58,561 nt of DNA from the NCBI GenBank assembly GCA_035353615.1, contig DAOPZY010000018.1, positions 1-58,561 of the forward strand, read 5' to 3'. The notes below the pieces were generated by a model. That model searched no databases. It saw nothing but the letters and a program-made list of their open reading frames with translations, and was not told where the DNA came from. This DNA is from CAXXOK01 sp035353615 (lineage in GTDB: Bacteria > Bacillota > Clostridia > Christensenellales > Aristaeellaceae). This document shows positions 14,591 through 23,505 of the stretch, piece by piece. The position numbers and the translations under genes are program-made. Within the stretch, counting starts at the first letter, position 1. Each line of letters starts with the position of its first letter.

Positions 14591-14621
14591 GGATGTGCTC
14601 TACCGACTGAGCTACATCAGC
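14546..14621 (-). tRNA. tRNA-Thr (anticodon GGT)
   Basis: This 76-nt tRNA has acceptor stem GCTGATG/CATCAGC, D-arm GCTCAGTCGGTAGAGC, anticodon stem CATCC/GGATG with loop TTGGTAA (anticodon GGT), T-arm ACGCG-TTCGAAT-CGCGT, and an encoded CCA. All stems pair. Its 3' 45 nt double as the attachment core of the mobile element. Confidence 0.97.
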
Positions 14622-14644
14622 ATCTAATTTTGGGCAACGAAGAT

Positions 14645-14673
14645 ATCATACACGAACTTGAAATAAAAAGCAA
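14645..14673 (-). promoter_or_regulatory. promoter of tRNA-Thr
   Basis: On the minus strand, TTGCTT (14673-14668) and TATGAT (14650-14645) are 17 bp apart, about 24 bp before the tRNA. Confidence 0.65.
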
Positions 14674-14702
14674 TAGCTTTCAGCAATTTTTTACCGAAAA
14701 AC

Positions 14703-14728
14703 CTTGCCGGAAAAGCGTTTCCGGTAAG
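14703..14728 (-). terminator. terminator of the PHP gene
   Basis: CTTGCCGGAAA (14703-14713) pairs with TTTCCGGTAAG (14718-14728). On the minus strand GTTTTTCGG follows. It lies 25 bp past the PHP stop. Confidence 0.75.
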
Positions 14729-14752
14729 ACACAGCGAGCTGAAACCGTTATC

Positions 14753-15532
14753 TCAGGTAAACAAATCCGCGAGCGGCGTATCAATCGCGCGGGCTTGCGC
14801 CCCCAGCACTTCCACGGGCAACCGAACAGGCTGAAGCTCCGCGCTGGCCAAGGCGTCCGTGGGGGCAATCAGCCCGATGGGAGCGCGATTGCGGATGCGG
14901 GCGGCTAAATCCTGCTCATCTGCGAGGGCCTGCGTGAAAAATACCCCGGATAGCTCCGAGGCGGGAAGCTCATGGATATCGCTCCCCGCCAACATGGGCA
15001 AACCGAGGCGTTTTGCATAGCGGTAGGCTTGAACGTTTACCGTCAGTGGGTTTGCGGCGTTGTAAACTTCAACGCCGTGCACGCAAACGGTGTTCAGGTG
15101 AATGCGGCGGATGTACGCGCGGTCGCGGAAGGGGTGCGCCTGCACCACGCAGCCGCCGTAGCGCTGCACCTGCTCAAACTGCTCCGCTCTGGACCAATGT
15201 TTCACTTCCGGGTGCGCCAATAGCCACGCCTTGTCCAAGCCATAAATCAGGTATTCATCGCCGCTGTATGCCTGCTCCCAACCAAACAGCACTTGAAAGC
15301 CGCGCTTGTCGCCTTCGTTTTTGGCTTCCTCGTAGCCCTCGCAAAAGCGGTTGACCTGCTCGGTCCAGGGCAAACGCTGATCGACCGCCGTATTGCCGCC
15401 AAAAAAGTGATCGGTCACAATCAGGCCGGCATAGCCGCGATCCTGATAATAGGGGATATAGTCCCGGCCGCGCGCGATGCCGCAAGCGCTGGCGGAACAG
15501 GTGTGCAGATGGGTTTCGTAACGGTATTGCAT
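14753..15532 (-). CDS. PHP-domain phosphoesterase
   Basis: This 259-residue protein opens with RYETHLHT, the HxH metal site of the PHP (polymerase and histidinol phosphatase) fold. It continues with LIVTDHFF, VVQAHPFRD and LAGSDIHE, the remaining metal-binding His/Asp positions. It probably hydrolyses a phosphate ester (histidinol phosphate, oligonucleotide or signalling molecule); the substrate is not determined. ATG 15532 is chosen because it puts the HxH motif close to the N-terminus. An upstream TTG at 15568 lacks a ribosome site. It is a single gene with its own terminator. Confidence 0.75.
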   Translation of the reverse strand: MQYRYETHLHTCSASACGIARGRDYIPYYQDRGYAGLIVTDHFFGGNTAVDQRLPWTEQVNRFCEGYEEAKNEGDKRGFQVLFGWEQAYSGDEYLIYGLDKAWLLAHPEVKHWSRAEQFEQVQRYGGCVVQAHPFRDRAYIRRIHLNTVCVHGVEVYNAANPLTVNVQAYRYAKRLGLPMLAGSDIHELPASELSGVFFTQALADEQDLAARIRNRAPIGLIAPTDALASAELQPVRLPVEVLGAQARAIDTPLADLFT

Positions 15533-15790
15533 CAAAGTCACGCTTTCGGTTAGGTGGAGGGGGAGCAACGGAATTGGGGGTTGACGGATCCGGCGTTACC
15601 GCACCACACGGCATAGCGCTGGCGAGTTTCAGCGGGCGGTTCGGGCGGAACCACGCGGCGTTTACAGACGTTAGCCATGGCAATCTGGCGCGTATGGGTA
15701 TCTCACCGAGTTGAGCAATCCTCATCGGGTTGCCGCGCTCGGTTCTAAAGCCTCAGATCAAAATCCGTGCCCGAGCGGGAAGGGGTGGCC

Positions 15791-18619
15791 TTAACCTTGC
15801 CGCTTGGGCGGATTGTGACCGTCCCGGCTGTCACGCGTGTCGGAATTAGGCTTGGTTTCCCGCGTGGCGGCAGGCCCGCGCACAGGTTGCGTTTGTCTGG
15901 GCGCTCCGCTTGCCGGGGGCTTGGTTTCCCGCGTGGCGGCCGGGCTACGCACAGATTGCGCCTGCCTGGGCGTTCCGCTCGCCGGGAGGATGGGCTTCGG
16001 TGTAGCGCTACGGTCGCCGGGTTGCGAGGGCGTGGGTTGGTGACGGTCGGGTTTGGAAAGCCCGCGCTCAGCGCCGACGTGCGGCGGAGGGGCTTGCTTT
16101 TTCGCTTTGTCAAGAACCTGTCCGGTGGCTTGCGGCCGGTCGGCCTTGGGTTGTTTGGCGGGCGACCGTTCGGCGGGGCTTGCGCCTTCCCGATGGGAGC
16201 GATCCTGAGCGTTGGCGGGCTTACCCGGCTGCGTTTTGCCCGACTGGCTGTCGGGTTTTTCGCCACCCGCTGGTTTTCCGCCCCGGCTATACAGGGCGGC
16301 GTTGGCGCGCATGCTTTTCCCTACGCGGCGGATGGTGGTGCCATTGGGAGGCTCGTGACGCGGAGCCGGGGTTTCCAGCGAGTGATAGAAGCGTGGATCA
16401 AAAGCTGCGCGCAGGCGGAAACGTATGCGCCGCAAAACATGCGAGCCTTTAAACACTTGGTGGAACGTTTCGGCGGCCTTTTTGGCCTGCTCGGCGGTCG
16501 GCTCCATGCGGCTGTAATTGCTGAGCGCGAGCATACGCCAAAGCGGGGTAATCGGGGCCGGGAACACGCGCACGCTGTCCACGCGGCGGGCGAACACCAG
16601 CGGGGTTTCTCCGTTGCGCGGGGTGCGCTTGGCGTACATCAGCAGGCGTTGAACGGCCGCGCCGTACACAAAAATCTGATCCTTCGGGGTGGCGGCGCGC
16701 TTGGCAACGGCATCCGGGGAGCGCAGCGCCACGCGCACGGTCAGGGCAATCGCGGCGGCTGCTGCAATCAGCGCCCACCACGGAAAATCGTTGGGGTTCT
16801 GCTCCGAATCGCTCTGATCCGGGTTATCCTCCGGCTCCTGCGAAGGCTCGGGGGACGGCTCCTCGGAAGGCTGATCCTCCGGCTGGTTGGGGTCGGGTGT
16901 GGGCGTCGGCTGATCCTCCGGCGAAGGCGTGGGCGAAGGGGAAGGCTCCTGATCGCCCTGCGGCGGAAGGTTGTCGCCGCTTTGCTGCAGCGGGGTCGGA
17001 TCAAACGGCACCCATCCGAAACCCTCAAAATAGACCTCCGTCCAGGCATGCGCATCCTTGCCGGTCACATAGGCAAAACCGTCCGCCGAGGGCTGCGCCA
17101 GAAAGCCTTCGATGTAGCGGGCGGGCAAGCCCGCCATGCGGCACATCACCGTCATGGCGGCGGCGTAGTAGGTGCAGTAGCCTTCTTTGCCCACATATAA
17201 AAAGTAGGTTACAAAGTCCAGATTGTTGGGGGGCGTTTCCGGGGTCAGGGTGTAGCGGTAGTACTTTTGAAGGTTGCGCATGATGGCCATGGCTTTGCCG
17301 TAGGGGGTGGTTTCGTTTTTCACAATATTGGCGACGTCGTTGAAAACCTTCTGCTCCATATGGTCCGGCAGTTGCGTGTAGGCGGACAGAATGGAGGCGT
17401 AGTATTCGTCGTTTTTGGCGCTGGCGTTGACCAGCGCTTCCAGACCGTTTTCGCCGCCTTCCAGCACCGGGGTAAACACGGTGTAACGGTCGCCAAGTTT
17501 CAAATCCCGAGTAATAAACAGTTCGCTGGAATCGTTAAAATACGGCACCATGTCGTTTTCCATTTTCAGGCTGCGTAAAAACAACGGCGTAAACACCGTG
17601 GATGCCGCGCTGTTTTCCATTTGCACCGTAATGGCTTTCTGATCCAGCAGGGAGGACGCGTTGCGGATGGCCTCGCTGGGCAACCCCTCCATAAACACCT
17701 TGCGGCGCTGTTTTTCCCAGCGGGGGTTAATGTACAGGTAGCGTTTGGCGCTGGAGGTATCGGTGAAGCTGCGCCCGCTGTACTGATCCTTGGCTACGGC
17801 GCGCAGCAGGAGCTTCTGATCGGTTTTCACCATCATCACAGGGTATTCGCTTGGCTCCGCCGCGCCGCCCAGCTGACCGTTGCCCATGGGGTAATAGCCG
17901 TAGGTGCCTAAGGTAAACACATCGCGCGGCTCGGTAAAAAACAGGTAGTCGCTGATCATTTGCTTTAAGCTGCTGGCCGCCTTGGCAAGCGGATCGATCA
18001 CAACCCGCGAACCGGGCAGCAGCAGCAGGGCGACCAGCACCGTAACCAGCGCCATAGGCAGCACGTGTAAAATGTTGATTTTTTCATGCGCACCCTGCGA
18101 CATCTGCAGCAGCAGCCCAACCAGCGCGGGGGCGACGTACCACAGCAAATCGCCCTTGCCCAGGCTCCACAGCCCAAACATCACCAGCACCACCACCAGC
18201 GCGGCGGGTAAAAAGCCAACGCCGCGCTTGGCAAACACATAGCTGAGCGCCGCCGAAAGCACCGCGATCAGGCTTGCGACCTGAAAGCCGAACAGCGGCA
18301 GCGCAACGGTATAGCTGGAAAAATACAGCGCCAGCGCCTTGAACGCCTCCACCCATGCGCCAAGAAGCCCAAGGCCGGGGAGCATGAACTGCAAAACGGC
18401 GGTAGCGCCCAGCAAAATCCACAGTAGCTTACGGGACGCTTTCGTGGTGCCCAGCAGGGTCAGCAATACCAGCACCGCGAGCGTCATCAGCAACGCAACG
18501 GGCGCATATCCCCCAAGGTCGAGCGCCAGCAGCAGGGGCAACACAACGCCGCCAGCAAGCAATAAGGCTACGCCGAAACGGGAAAGCGGCTCGTTTTGTA
18601 AAAATGCGAGCTTGCGCAA
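15791..18619 (-). CDS. membrane transglutaminase-like protein (TgpA/DUF3488-DUF4129 type)
   Basis: This large membrane protein (about 942 residues) has five to seven N-terminal transmembrane helices (to about residue 205), an extracytoplasmic region and a transglutaminase core. The triad is Cys482 in KEGYCTYYAAAM, His524 in DAHAWTEVYFEG and Asp540 in PFDPTP. A Pro/Glu/Ser linker (about 550-610), one more helix (WWALIAAAAAIALTV), a DUF4129-like part and a disordered basic tail with a 23-residue duplication follow. AAAGGAGG precedes TTG 18619 by 9 nt; an ATG at 18643 lacks a ribosome site. It forms an operon with DUF58 and MoxR genes. The family is thought to act in cell-envelope protein processing. 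Confidence 0.85.
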   Translation of the reverse strand: MRKLAFLQNEPLSRFGVALLLAGGVVLPLLLALDLGGYAPVALLMTLAVLVLLTLLGTTKASRKLLWILLGATAVLQFMLPGLGLLGAWVEAFKALALYFSSYTVALPLFGFQVASLIAVLSAALSYVFAKRGVGFLPAALVVVLVMFGLWSLGKGDLLWYVAPALVGLLLQMSQGAHEKINILHVLPMALVTVLVALLLLPGSRVVIDPLAKAASSLKQMISDYLFFTEPRDVFTLGTYGYYPMGNGQLGGAAEPSEYPVMMVKTDQKLLLRAVAKDQYSGRSFTDTSSAKRYLYINPRWEKQRRKVFMEGLPSEAIRNASSLLDQKAITVQMENSAASTVFTPLFLRSLKMENDMVPYFNDSSELFITRDLKLGDRYTVFTPVLEGGENGLEALVNASAKNDEYYASILSAYTQLPDHMEQKVFNDVANIVKNETTPYGKAMAIMRNLQKYYRYTLTPETPPNNLDFVTYFLYVGKEGYCTYYAAAMTVMCRMAGLPARYIEGFLAQPSADGFAYVTGKDAHAWTEVYFEGFGWVPFDPTPLQQSGDNLPPQGDQEPSPSPTPSPEDQPTPTPDPNQPEDQPSEEPSPEPSQEPEDNPDQSDSEQNPNDFPWWALIAAAAAIALTVRVALRSPDAVAKRAATPKDQIFVYGAAVQRLLMYAKRTPRNGETPLVFARRVDSVRVFPAPITPLWRMLALSNYSRMEPTAEQAKKAAETFHQVFKGSHVLRRIRFRLRAAFDPRFYHSLETPAPRHEPPNGTTIRRVGKSMRANAALYSRGGKPAGGEKPDSQSGKTQPGKPANAQDRSHREGASPAERSPAKQPKADRPQATGQVLDKAKKQAPPPHVGAERGLSKPDRHQPTPSQPGDRSATPKPILPASGTPRQAQSVRSPAATRETKPPASGAPRQTQPVRGPAATRETKPNSDTRDSRDGHNPPKRQG
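15852..15989 (-). repeat. 69-bp tandem duplication inside the transglutaminase gene
   Basis: Two copies of a 69-bp unit (15852-15920 and 15921-15989) encode 23-residue repeats sharing PAATRETKP at their ends. The period is in frame, and the repeats form part of the disordered C-terminal tail. Confidence 0.7.
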
Positions 18620-18709
18620 ACCTGATTGCCTCCTTTCATCCATAGCGTGGCGGGCAGGGGGTAACGGCGGGTAGCGGGTTTCCGTGTACGAAAGCCCAGC
18701 GCGCGGGTC

Positions 18710-19867
18710 TTACCCCTGCGGGGATACGAAGTTAACCTCCACCCCCTGCTGTTGCAGGCGGCCCACAAGCCCCTGAAGGCTTGGGTCGGTCATGCGGAAG
18801 GTGACCAGATAAAGCCGCACGTTCGGGCCCATGCGTTTCATACGCCCGATCAGATCCACCAGCACGCTGGTAAGCCGCGTGGTCACAATCACGACCGCGC
18901 CGGTTTTTCGCAGATCGTTCATCTGCATCAGGATCACGCGCTCAAACCGTTCGGTTTCGTTAAAGGTGACGCGCGCCAGCTCGTCCAGCAGGATGGGCAT
19001 GCCCATGGTGCCGTGGTATTCCATGGGGCGGTCGCCCACAAGGGGCAGCCGAACCGGGTTTTCGTGGCTGATTTGGCAGCTGACCACCGACGCTGCGGTT
19101 TCCAACACCGCGTCCTGCAAAAACGCAAGCTTCGCGGGGGGCATCCCTTCTGGCAGGCTGGGGGCCGATGTGTCCATCAGCACCAGCGCGTCCGGCAGGG
19201 CAGGCTCCTCAAACTGCCGGATGATGATCTCGCGCCTGCGGGCGCTCATTTTCCAGTGGATGCGCTTGAGGGGATCCCCCGGCTGGTAGGTGCGAAAATC
19301 GCTTGGGCTGGAAGGGTCCTCCATGGCCCGCTTCATGGTTTCCACCCCCATATCGCCCGCGGCGAAGGTGAGGGGTTCCACGTCAAAGGGCACGGGCAGC
19401 ACCAGCAACTCATGGCCCGCGTTGTCCGGCTGATGTTCTTTTTTAAACAGACCGAAAACATCGCTCACCACAAAGCTTTCCACACCCGGGAACATGGCCC
19501 CCACGTGCTCGGCGGTAAAGCGGTAGGCAACCTTTTGCTTGCGGCGGCCCAGCTCCGTCAGGTGGATGGTGCCGGCGGGCGTGTTGCTGGTGGCCCGCAT
19601 TTTCAGCGACACCGGAGCGATGGGCAATATGCTTTTGTGGCTAACGGAAACTTCCATGGCGACGCTGTCGCCGCGGTTTACCTTGGTGCTGTTCAGCCCG
19701 TGATGCACCTGAACGGATTTTTCCGCCGTGCGCACGCTCAGGTACGCAAGCCCCCACGCGATGGCGATCAGGAGCGACAGCAGCAGGTACATCCGGTTGC
19801 CCATCGACAGCGCGCACAGCAGTAAAAAGCCGAAACTCACGCTCAGGGTTGTCAACGTCGATTTCAT
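18710..19867 (-). CDS. DUF58 protein (MoxR-associated)
   Basis: This 385-residue protein has two N-terminal transmembrane helices (residues about 8-45), a beta-rich region, then the DUF58 signature FRTYQPGDPLKRIHWKMSAR. After that comes a von Willebrand A-like segment starting LPDALVLMDTSAPS. DUF58 proteins are chaperone or scaffold partners of MoxR AAA ATPases, acting with transglutaminases at the membrane. ATG 19867 follows AAAGGA by 7 nt, better than the GTG at 19885. It lies between the moxR and transglutaminase genes, about 40 and 90 bp away, in the classic order. Confidence 0.85.
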   Translation of the reverse strand: MKSTLTTLSVSFGFLLLCALSMGNRMYLLLSLLIAIAWGLAYLSVRTAEKSVQVHHGLNSTKVNRGDSVAMEVSVSHKSILPIAPVSLKMRATSNTPAGTIHLTELGRRKQKVAYRFTAEHVGAMFPGVESFVVSDVFGLFKKEHQPDNAGHELLVLPVPFDVEPLTFAAGDMGVETMKRAMEDPSSPSDFRTYQPGDPLKRIHWKMSARRREIIIRQFEEPALPDALVLMDTSAPSLPEGMPPAKLAFLQDAVLETAASVVSCQISHENPVRLPLVGDRPMEYHGTMGMPILLDELARVTFNETERFERVILMQMNDLRKTGAVVIVTTRLTSVLVDLIGRMKRMGPNVRLYLVTFRMTDPSLQGLVGRLQQQGVEVNFVSPQG

Positions 19868-19906
19868 GGCATCGTCCTTTGGCACTGGGCGGCTTCGCGC
19901 GCCCGA

Positions 19907-20854
19907 TTACGAAAGCCGGATCGGCACCGGCACGTTCTCCATCACCGCGACCAGAATCCGCTCGGCGGTAATGCCCTTCATTTTGGCCTCCGGGTTGGGC
20001 AAAATACGGTGCGCGAGCACCGGCAGGGCCATCCGCTGCACATCCTCCGGGAGGATGTAGTCGCGGTCGTTCAGCAGCGCGCAGGCTTGCGCGCCGCGGA
20101 TGAGCGCAATGGCGCCGCGGGTGGATACGCCCAGCTGCAACGAGGGGTGCGTGCGGGTCATGGCGGCGATATTGGCGATGTAATGGCGCACTTCCTTACT
20201 GCAATAAACGGTGCCGATCATGTTTTGCATTTCGATCACGTCATTGGCGCTGCACACGGGTTGCAGGTTGGCCTGCGGCTTCACGGTGCCGCTGAAGCGC
20301 TCCAGCACGGCCATTTCTTCTTCCATGGTGGGGTAGCCCATCGAAATACGCAAAAAGAAACGGTCCATCTGAGCTTCGGGCAGCGGATAGGTGCCCACAA
20401 ACTCGCCCGGGTTTTGCGTGGCAAGCACAATAAACGGCTTGGGCAGCGGATGGGTTACGCCGTCCACGGTCACCTGAAACTCCTCCATGATTTCCAGAAG
20501 GGAGGATTGGGTTTTAGGCGAGGTACGGTTGATTTCGTCGGCCAGCACAATCTGGCACATCACCGCGCCAGCGTGGAACTCCATCTCGCCGGTTTTGAAA
20601 TTGACCATGGTAAAGCCGGTCACATCGCTGGGCACAACGTCCGGCGTAAACTGGATGCGGTTAAAGCTGCAATCCAGCGATTTGGCCAGGGCGCTGACCA
20701 TGGTGGTTTTTCCGGTTCCCGGTACATCCTCAATCAGAACGTGGCCTTTGCACAGCATTGCTATCAGAGCCAGCTCGATCACCTCGTCCTTGCCGACGAT
20801 GACCTTGGCGATATTCTGTTTCAATGTGCCGATTACACGACGGGGATTGAGCAT
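19907..20854 (-). CDS. MoxR-family AAA+ ATPase
   Basis: This 315-residue ATPase has Walker A DVPGTGKTTM, Walker B VLADEINR, sensor 1 ATQNP and the arginine-finger region EAQMDRFFLR, plus a C-terminal helical lid. Members remodel or activate partner proteins with von Willebrand A-like domains, here most likely the DUF58 protein. AAAGGAG precedes ATG 20854. It is the first gene of the three-gene operon, with a good promoter at 20907-20935. No methanol-dehydrogenase genes are nearby, so the historical name does not imply that role. Confidence 0.9.
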   Translation of the reverse strand: MLNPRRVIGTLKQNIAKVIVGKDEVIELALIAMLCKGHVLIEDVPGTGKTTMVSALAKSLDCSFNRIQFTPDVVPSDVTGFTMVNFKTGEMEFHAGAVMCQIVLADEINRTSPKTQSSLLEIMEEFQVTVDGVTHPLPKPFIVLATQNPGEFVGTYPLPEAQMDRFFLRISMGYPTMEEEMAVLERFSGTVKPQANLQPVCSANDVIEMQNMIGTVYCSKEVRHYIANIAAMTRTHPSLQLGVSTRGAIALIRGAQACALLNDRDYILPEDVQRMALPVLAHRILPNPEAKMKGITAERILVAVMENVPVPIRLS

Positions 20855-20906
20855 AGAACAAGCTCCTTTACCGAGGATTTGGATGCGGTTGTCTGCATAC
20901 AGCCTC

Positions 20907-20935
20907 AGTATAACGGATTCGCCATCATTTTACAA
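20907..20935 (-). promoter_or_regulatory. promoter of the moxR-DUF58-transglutaminase operon
   Basis: On the minus strand, TTGTAA (20935-20930) and TATACT (20912-20907) are exactly 17 bp apart, 53 bp before the moxR start. Confidence 0.75.
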
Positions 20936-21229
20936 GAGTGTGACGAATGTTTTACGGGTTGTGGTTCCCCGGCGCGCGCCGGTTTCCGCGCCGACGGTTT
21001 GGGGTAAACCGCTGTGGCAACCGTATGCGCGGCGTGGGCATGAGAGCCTTCGCGCTGACTGTGGCTTCCATGCCATTGTATCCAGAAAACCACAGGAAAA
21101 CCCGCCTTGCTTGCAGAAAGGGTACCGTGCGGGGCAACTCACGCCGGTTTACGCGCCGGAGCCTCGCGCCGCAGGCAAACCCCCGGGCGATAGCCGCAGG
21201 GGCGCGCCTCCCATGGGAAAGGAGCTTTT

Positions 21230-22459
21230 ATGTCGCAGCCTCAGGCAAACCCTATGCAATGGAAAAAACAGGCTACGCTCTTTCTGGTCAGTCAGAATAT
21301 TTCGCTGTTTGGTTCCGCGGTGGTGGCGTACGCCATCATCTGGCATATTACGCTGGTAACTTCCTCCGGCGTTTGGATGATGCTTTCAACGCTATGCGCG
21401 ATGGTGCCGCAGGTGGCGGTATCGCTGTTTGGCGGCGTGCTGGCGGATCGGTACAGTCGCAAGGCGCTGATTATGCTTTCCGACGGGTTCACCGCCGCCG
21501 TGACGCTGGGGATGGCGATTGCGCTGATGAGCGGCTATCAGCAGCTGGAGCTGCTGCTGTTGATTTCCGCGTTGCGCTCGGTCGGCTCGGGTATCCAAAG
21601 CCCTTCGGTGGGGGCGATATACCCCCAACTGGTGCCGCAGCAGCAGCTAACCAAGGTGCAGGGCATCAACCAAACGGTCAGCGCCGTGCTCAACCTGCTG
21701 GCGCCCCCGGTCGCGGGCATCATCCTCGGCTCCGTCGGCATGGCCGCCACCTTTTTTGTGGATGTGAGCACGGCCATTCTGGCGATCCTGGTGATGAGCC
21801 GCATCCGGGTGGAAAAAATCGCGCGCAAGGACGCGCCTCTGTCCATCTGGCAGGATATGAAGGCCGGCCTCGCCTACACGCTGGGGCACCCGATGCTGCG
21901 GCGGATTATCCTGTGCTTTGCGGCTTCATTCTTCCTGATTACGCCCGCGGCGGTGCTGTCCCCGCTGATGGTGCAGCGCACCTTTGGCAGCGATGTGTGG
22001 ATGCTCACGGCCAACGAGCTGAGCTGGACGCTGGGCACGCTGGTGGGCGGCGTGTTTGTGTCCGTCAAGGGCCAGTTTAAGGACAAGGTGTTAACCGTCG
22101 CGGTGTGTTTGGTGGCGTTTGGCGTCATGTTCGGACTGTTGGGTCTGGCGTGGGATTTTGTGAGCTACCTGATTTTTATGGGCATCGGCGGGTTTTTCCT
22201 GCCCGCGATTTCTACGGCGCAAACCGTGCATATACAGGAAATTACCGAACCGGAAGTGCTGGGTCGGGTGTTTTCCATTGTGGATATTATCACCGCCAGC
22301 GCGATGCCGGTTGCCATCCTGATTTTTGGTCCGCTGGCGGATGTGGTGAGCGTTCAGCTGCTGCTGATTGTCAGCGGCGTACTGCTGGCGCTGGTGGGCG
22401 TGCTGTACGGGGCAAGCGGCAAACCCGGAGCGCCCGCCGGGATGGACGCGCCCGCCTGA
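21230..22459 (+). CDS. MFS efflux transporter, DHA3/Mef-like
   Basis: This 409-residue protein has about 12 hydrophobic helices and the MFS motif GGVLADRYSRKALI between helices 2 and 3. The N-terminus (ATLFLVSQNISLFGSAVV) and IWHITLVTSSG resemble macrolide-efflux (MefA/DHA3) drug:proton antiporters in the cytoplasmic membrane. The substrate is not predictable. AAAGGAG precedes ATG 21230. It is monocistronic; its upstream spacer carries the 19-bp word also found at 3378. The following 240 bp contain no gene. Confidence 0.85.
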   Translation: MSQPQANPMQWKKQATLFLVSQNISLFGSAVVAYAIIWHITLVTSSGVWMMLSTLCAMVPQVAVSLFGGVLADRYSRKALIMLSDGFTAAVTLGMAIALMSGYQQLELLLLISALRSVGSGIQSPSVGAIYPQLVPQQQLTKVQGINQTVSAVLNLLAPPVAGIILGSVGMAATFFVDVSTAILAILVMSRIRVEKIARKDAPLSIWQDMKAGLAYTLGHPMLRRIILCFAASFFLITPAAVLSPLMVQRTFGSDVWMLTANELSWTLGTLVGGVFVSVKGQFKDKVLTVAVCLVAFGVMFGLLGLAWDFVSYLIFMGIGGFFLPAISTAQTVHIQEITEPEVLGRVFSIVDIITASAMPVAILIFGPLADVVSVQLLLIVSGVLLALVGVLYGASGKPGAPAGMDAPA

Positions 22460-22603
22460 ACGCCGTGACCGTGCGCGCTTTGGTTGCGCCGGCAAAGAAA
22501 GCGTTTCAAAAAGCTTAGCAATGCTTATAAAAGGAACGCGGGCAAGGGCGGCTCGCCGTAACACAACACAGGCGCGCCCGGCTCCGGATTGGTCGCGTGC
22601 CTG

Positions 22604-22632
22604 TGGACTTTTACCTGCGATCCGTTTATAAT
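22604..22632 (+). promoter_or_regulatory. promoter of the dioxygenase-pirin pair
   Basis: TGGACT (22604-22609) and TATAAT (22627-22632) are 17 bp apart, 70 bp before the dioxygenase-like gene. The -35 box is weak. Confidence 0.5.
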
Positions 22633-22701
22633 AACAGAAACAAGCATCCGTTAGAACCCTTCAGGACGCCGCCCGTATGAACGGACAGACAGGATCATAA
22701 C

Positions 22702-23478
22702 ATGAAACGTACACCTGCGCTTTTTATCGGGCACGGTTCCCCCATGAACGCCATCGAGGACAACGCCTTTTCCCGGGAGTGGGAAGCGCTTGGCAAGCGG
22801 CTGGGGCGGCCAAAGGCAATCCTCTCCGTTTCGGCCCATTGGTTCACTCAGGGTACCCGCATCGCGGACGGAGCGACCAACCCTATGGTTTATGACATGT
22901 ATGGCTTTCCGGATGAACTGTACCGGATTGTTTACCCTGCCCCCGGCGCGCCGGAAATCGCCCGCCGCGTGGCCGGACTGATTCACCGCTCCACGGAGTT
23001 TGACAGCAGCTGGGGGTTGGATCACGGCACCTGGTCGGTGCTGCGGCGCATGTACCCCACCGCGGATATTCCGGTGTTTCAGTTGAGCGTGGACCACAAC
23101 GCGACCCCGCACGAGCACATGGCGATCGGCCGGGAGCTTGCGTCCCTCAGGGACGAGGGCGTGCTGATTTTTGGCAGCGGCAATGTGGTGCATAATCTGG
23201 GCCGCATCAACTGGGGCATGGATGGCGGCTATGACTGGGCGGACGAGTTTGACGGCTATATTAAGCGCAATGTGCTGGCAAGGGACTTTGACCGCGTGGC
23301 GGATTATCAGCAGGCGGGGCCGTCGGCGCGGCTGGCTTTCCCGATGCTGGATCACTTCGCGCCGCTCCTGTATGTGCTGGGCGCAGCGGATGCCGCGGAC
23401 AGCGTGCAGGTGCTGACCGACGCGCGCATGAAAGGCTCCCTGTCTATGACCAGCTACCTGTTTCAACCCGCAGACTGA
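22702..23478 (+). CDS. ygiD: class III extradiol dioxygenase-like protein (YgiD/LigB type)
   Basis: This 258-residue protein has the metal ligands of the DODA/LigB fold: FIGHGSPMN (His11), SAHWFT and SGNVVHN, plus HEHMAIGREL typical of the YgiD group. Plant and Escherichia coli members open the ring of L-DOPA or related catechols at the 4,5 bond using a single metal ion. The natural bacterial substrate is unclear. Eight residues into the frame the usual GHGSP motif is intact. It is followed 27 bp later by pirin, another metal enzyme acting on aromatic rings, and probably co-transcribed with it. Confidence 0.85.
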   Translation: MKRTPALFIGHGSPMNAIEDNAFSREWEALGKRLGRPKAILSVSAHWFTQGTRIADGATNPMVYDMYGFPDELYRIVYPAPGAPEIARRVAGLIHRSTEFDSSWGLDHGTWSVLRRMYPTADIPVFQLSVDHNATPHEHMAIGRELASLRDEGVLIFGSGNVVHNLGRINWGMDGGYDWADEFDGYIKRNVLARDFDRVADYQQAGPSARLAFPMLDHFAPLLYVLGAADAADSVQVLTDARMKGSLSMTSYLFQPAD

Positions 23479-23505
23479 CCCAACCATGTGAAAGGAGCCA
23501 TAGAG

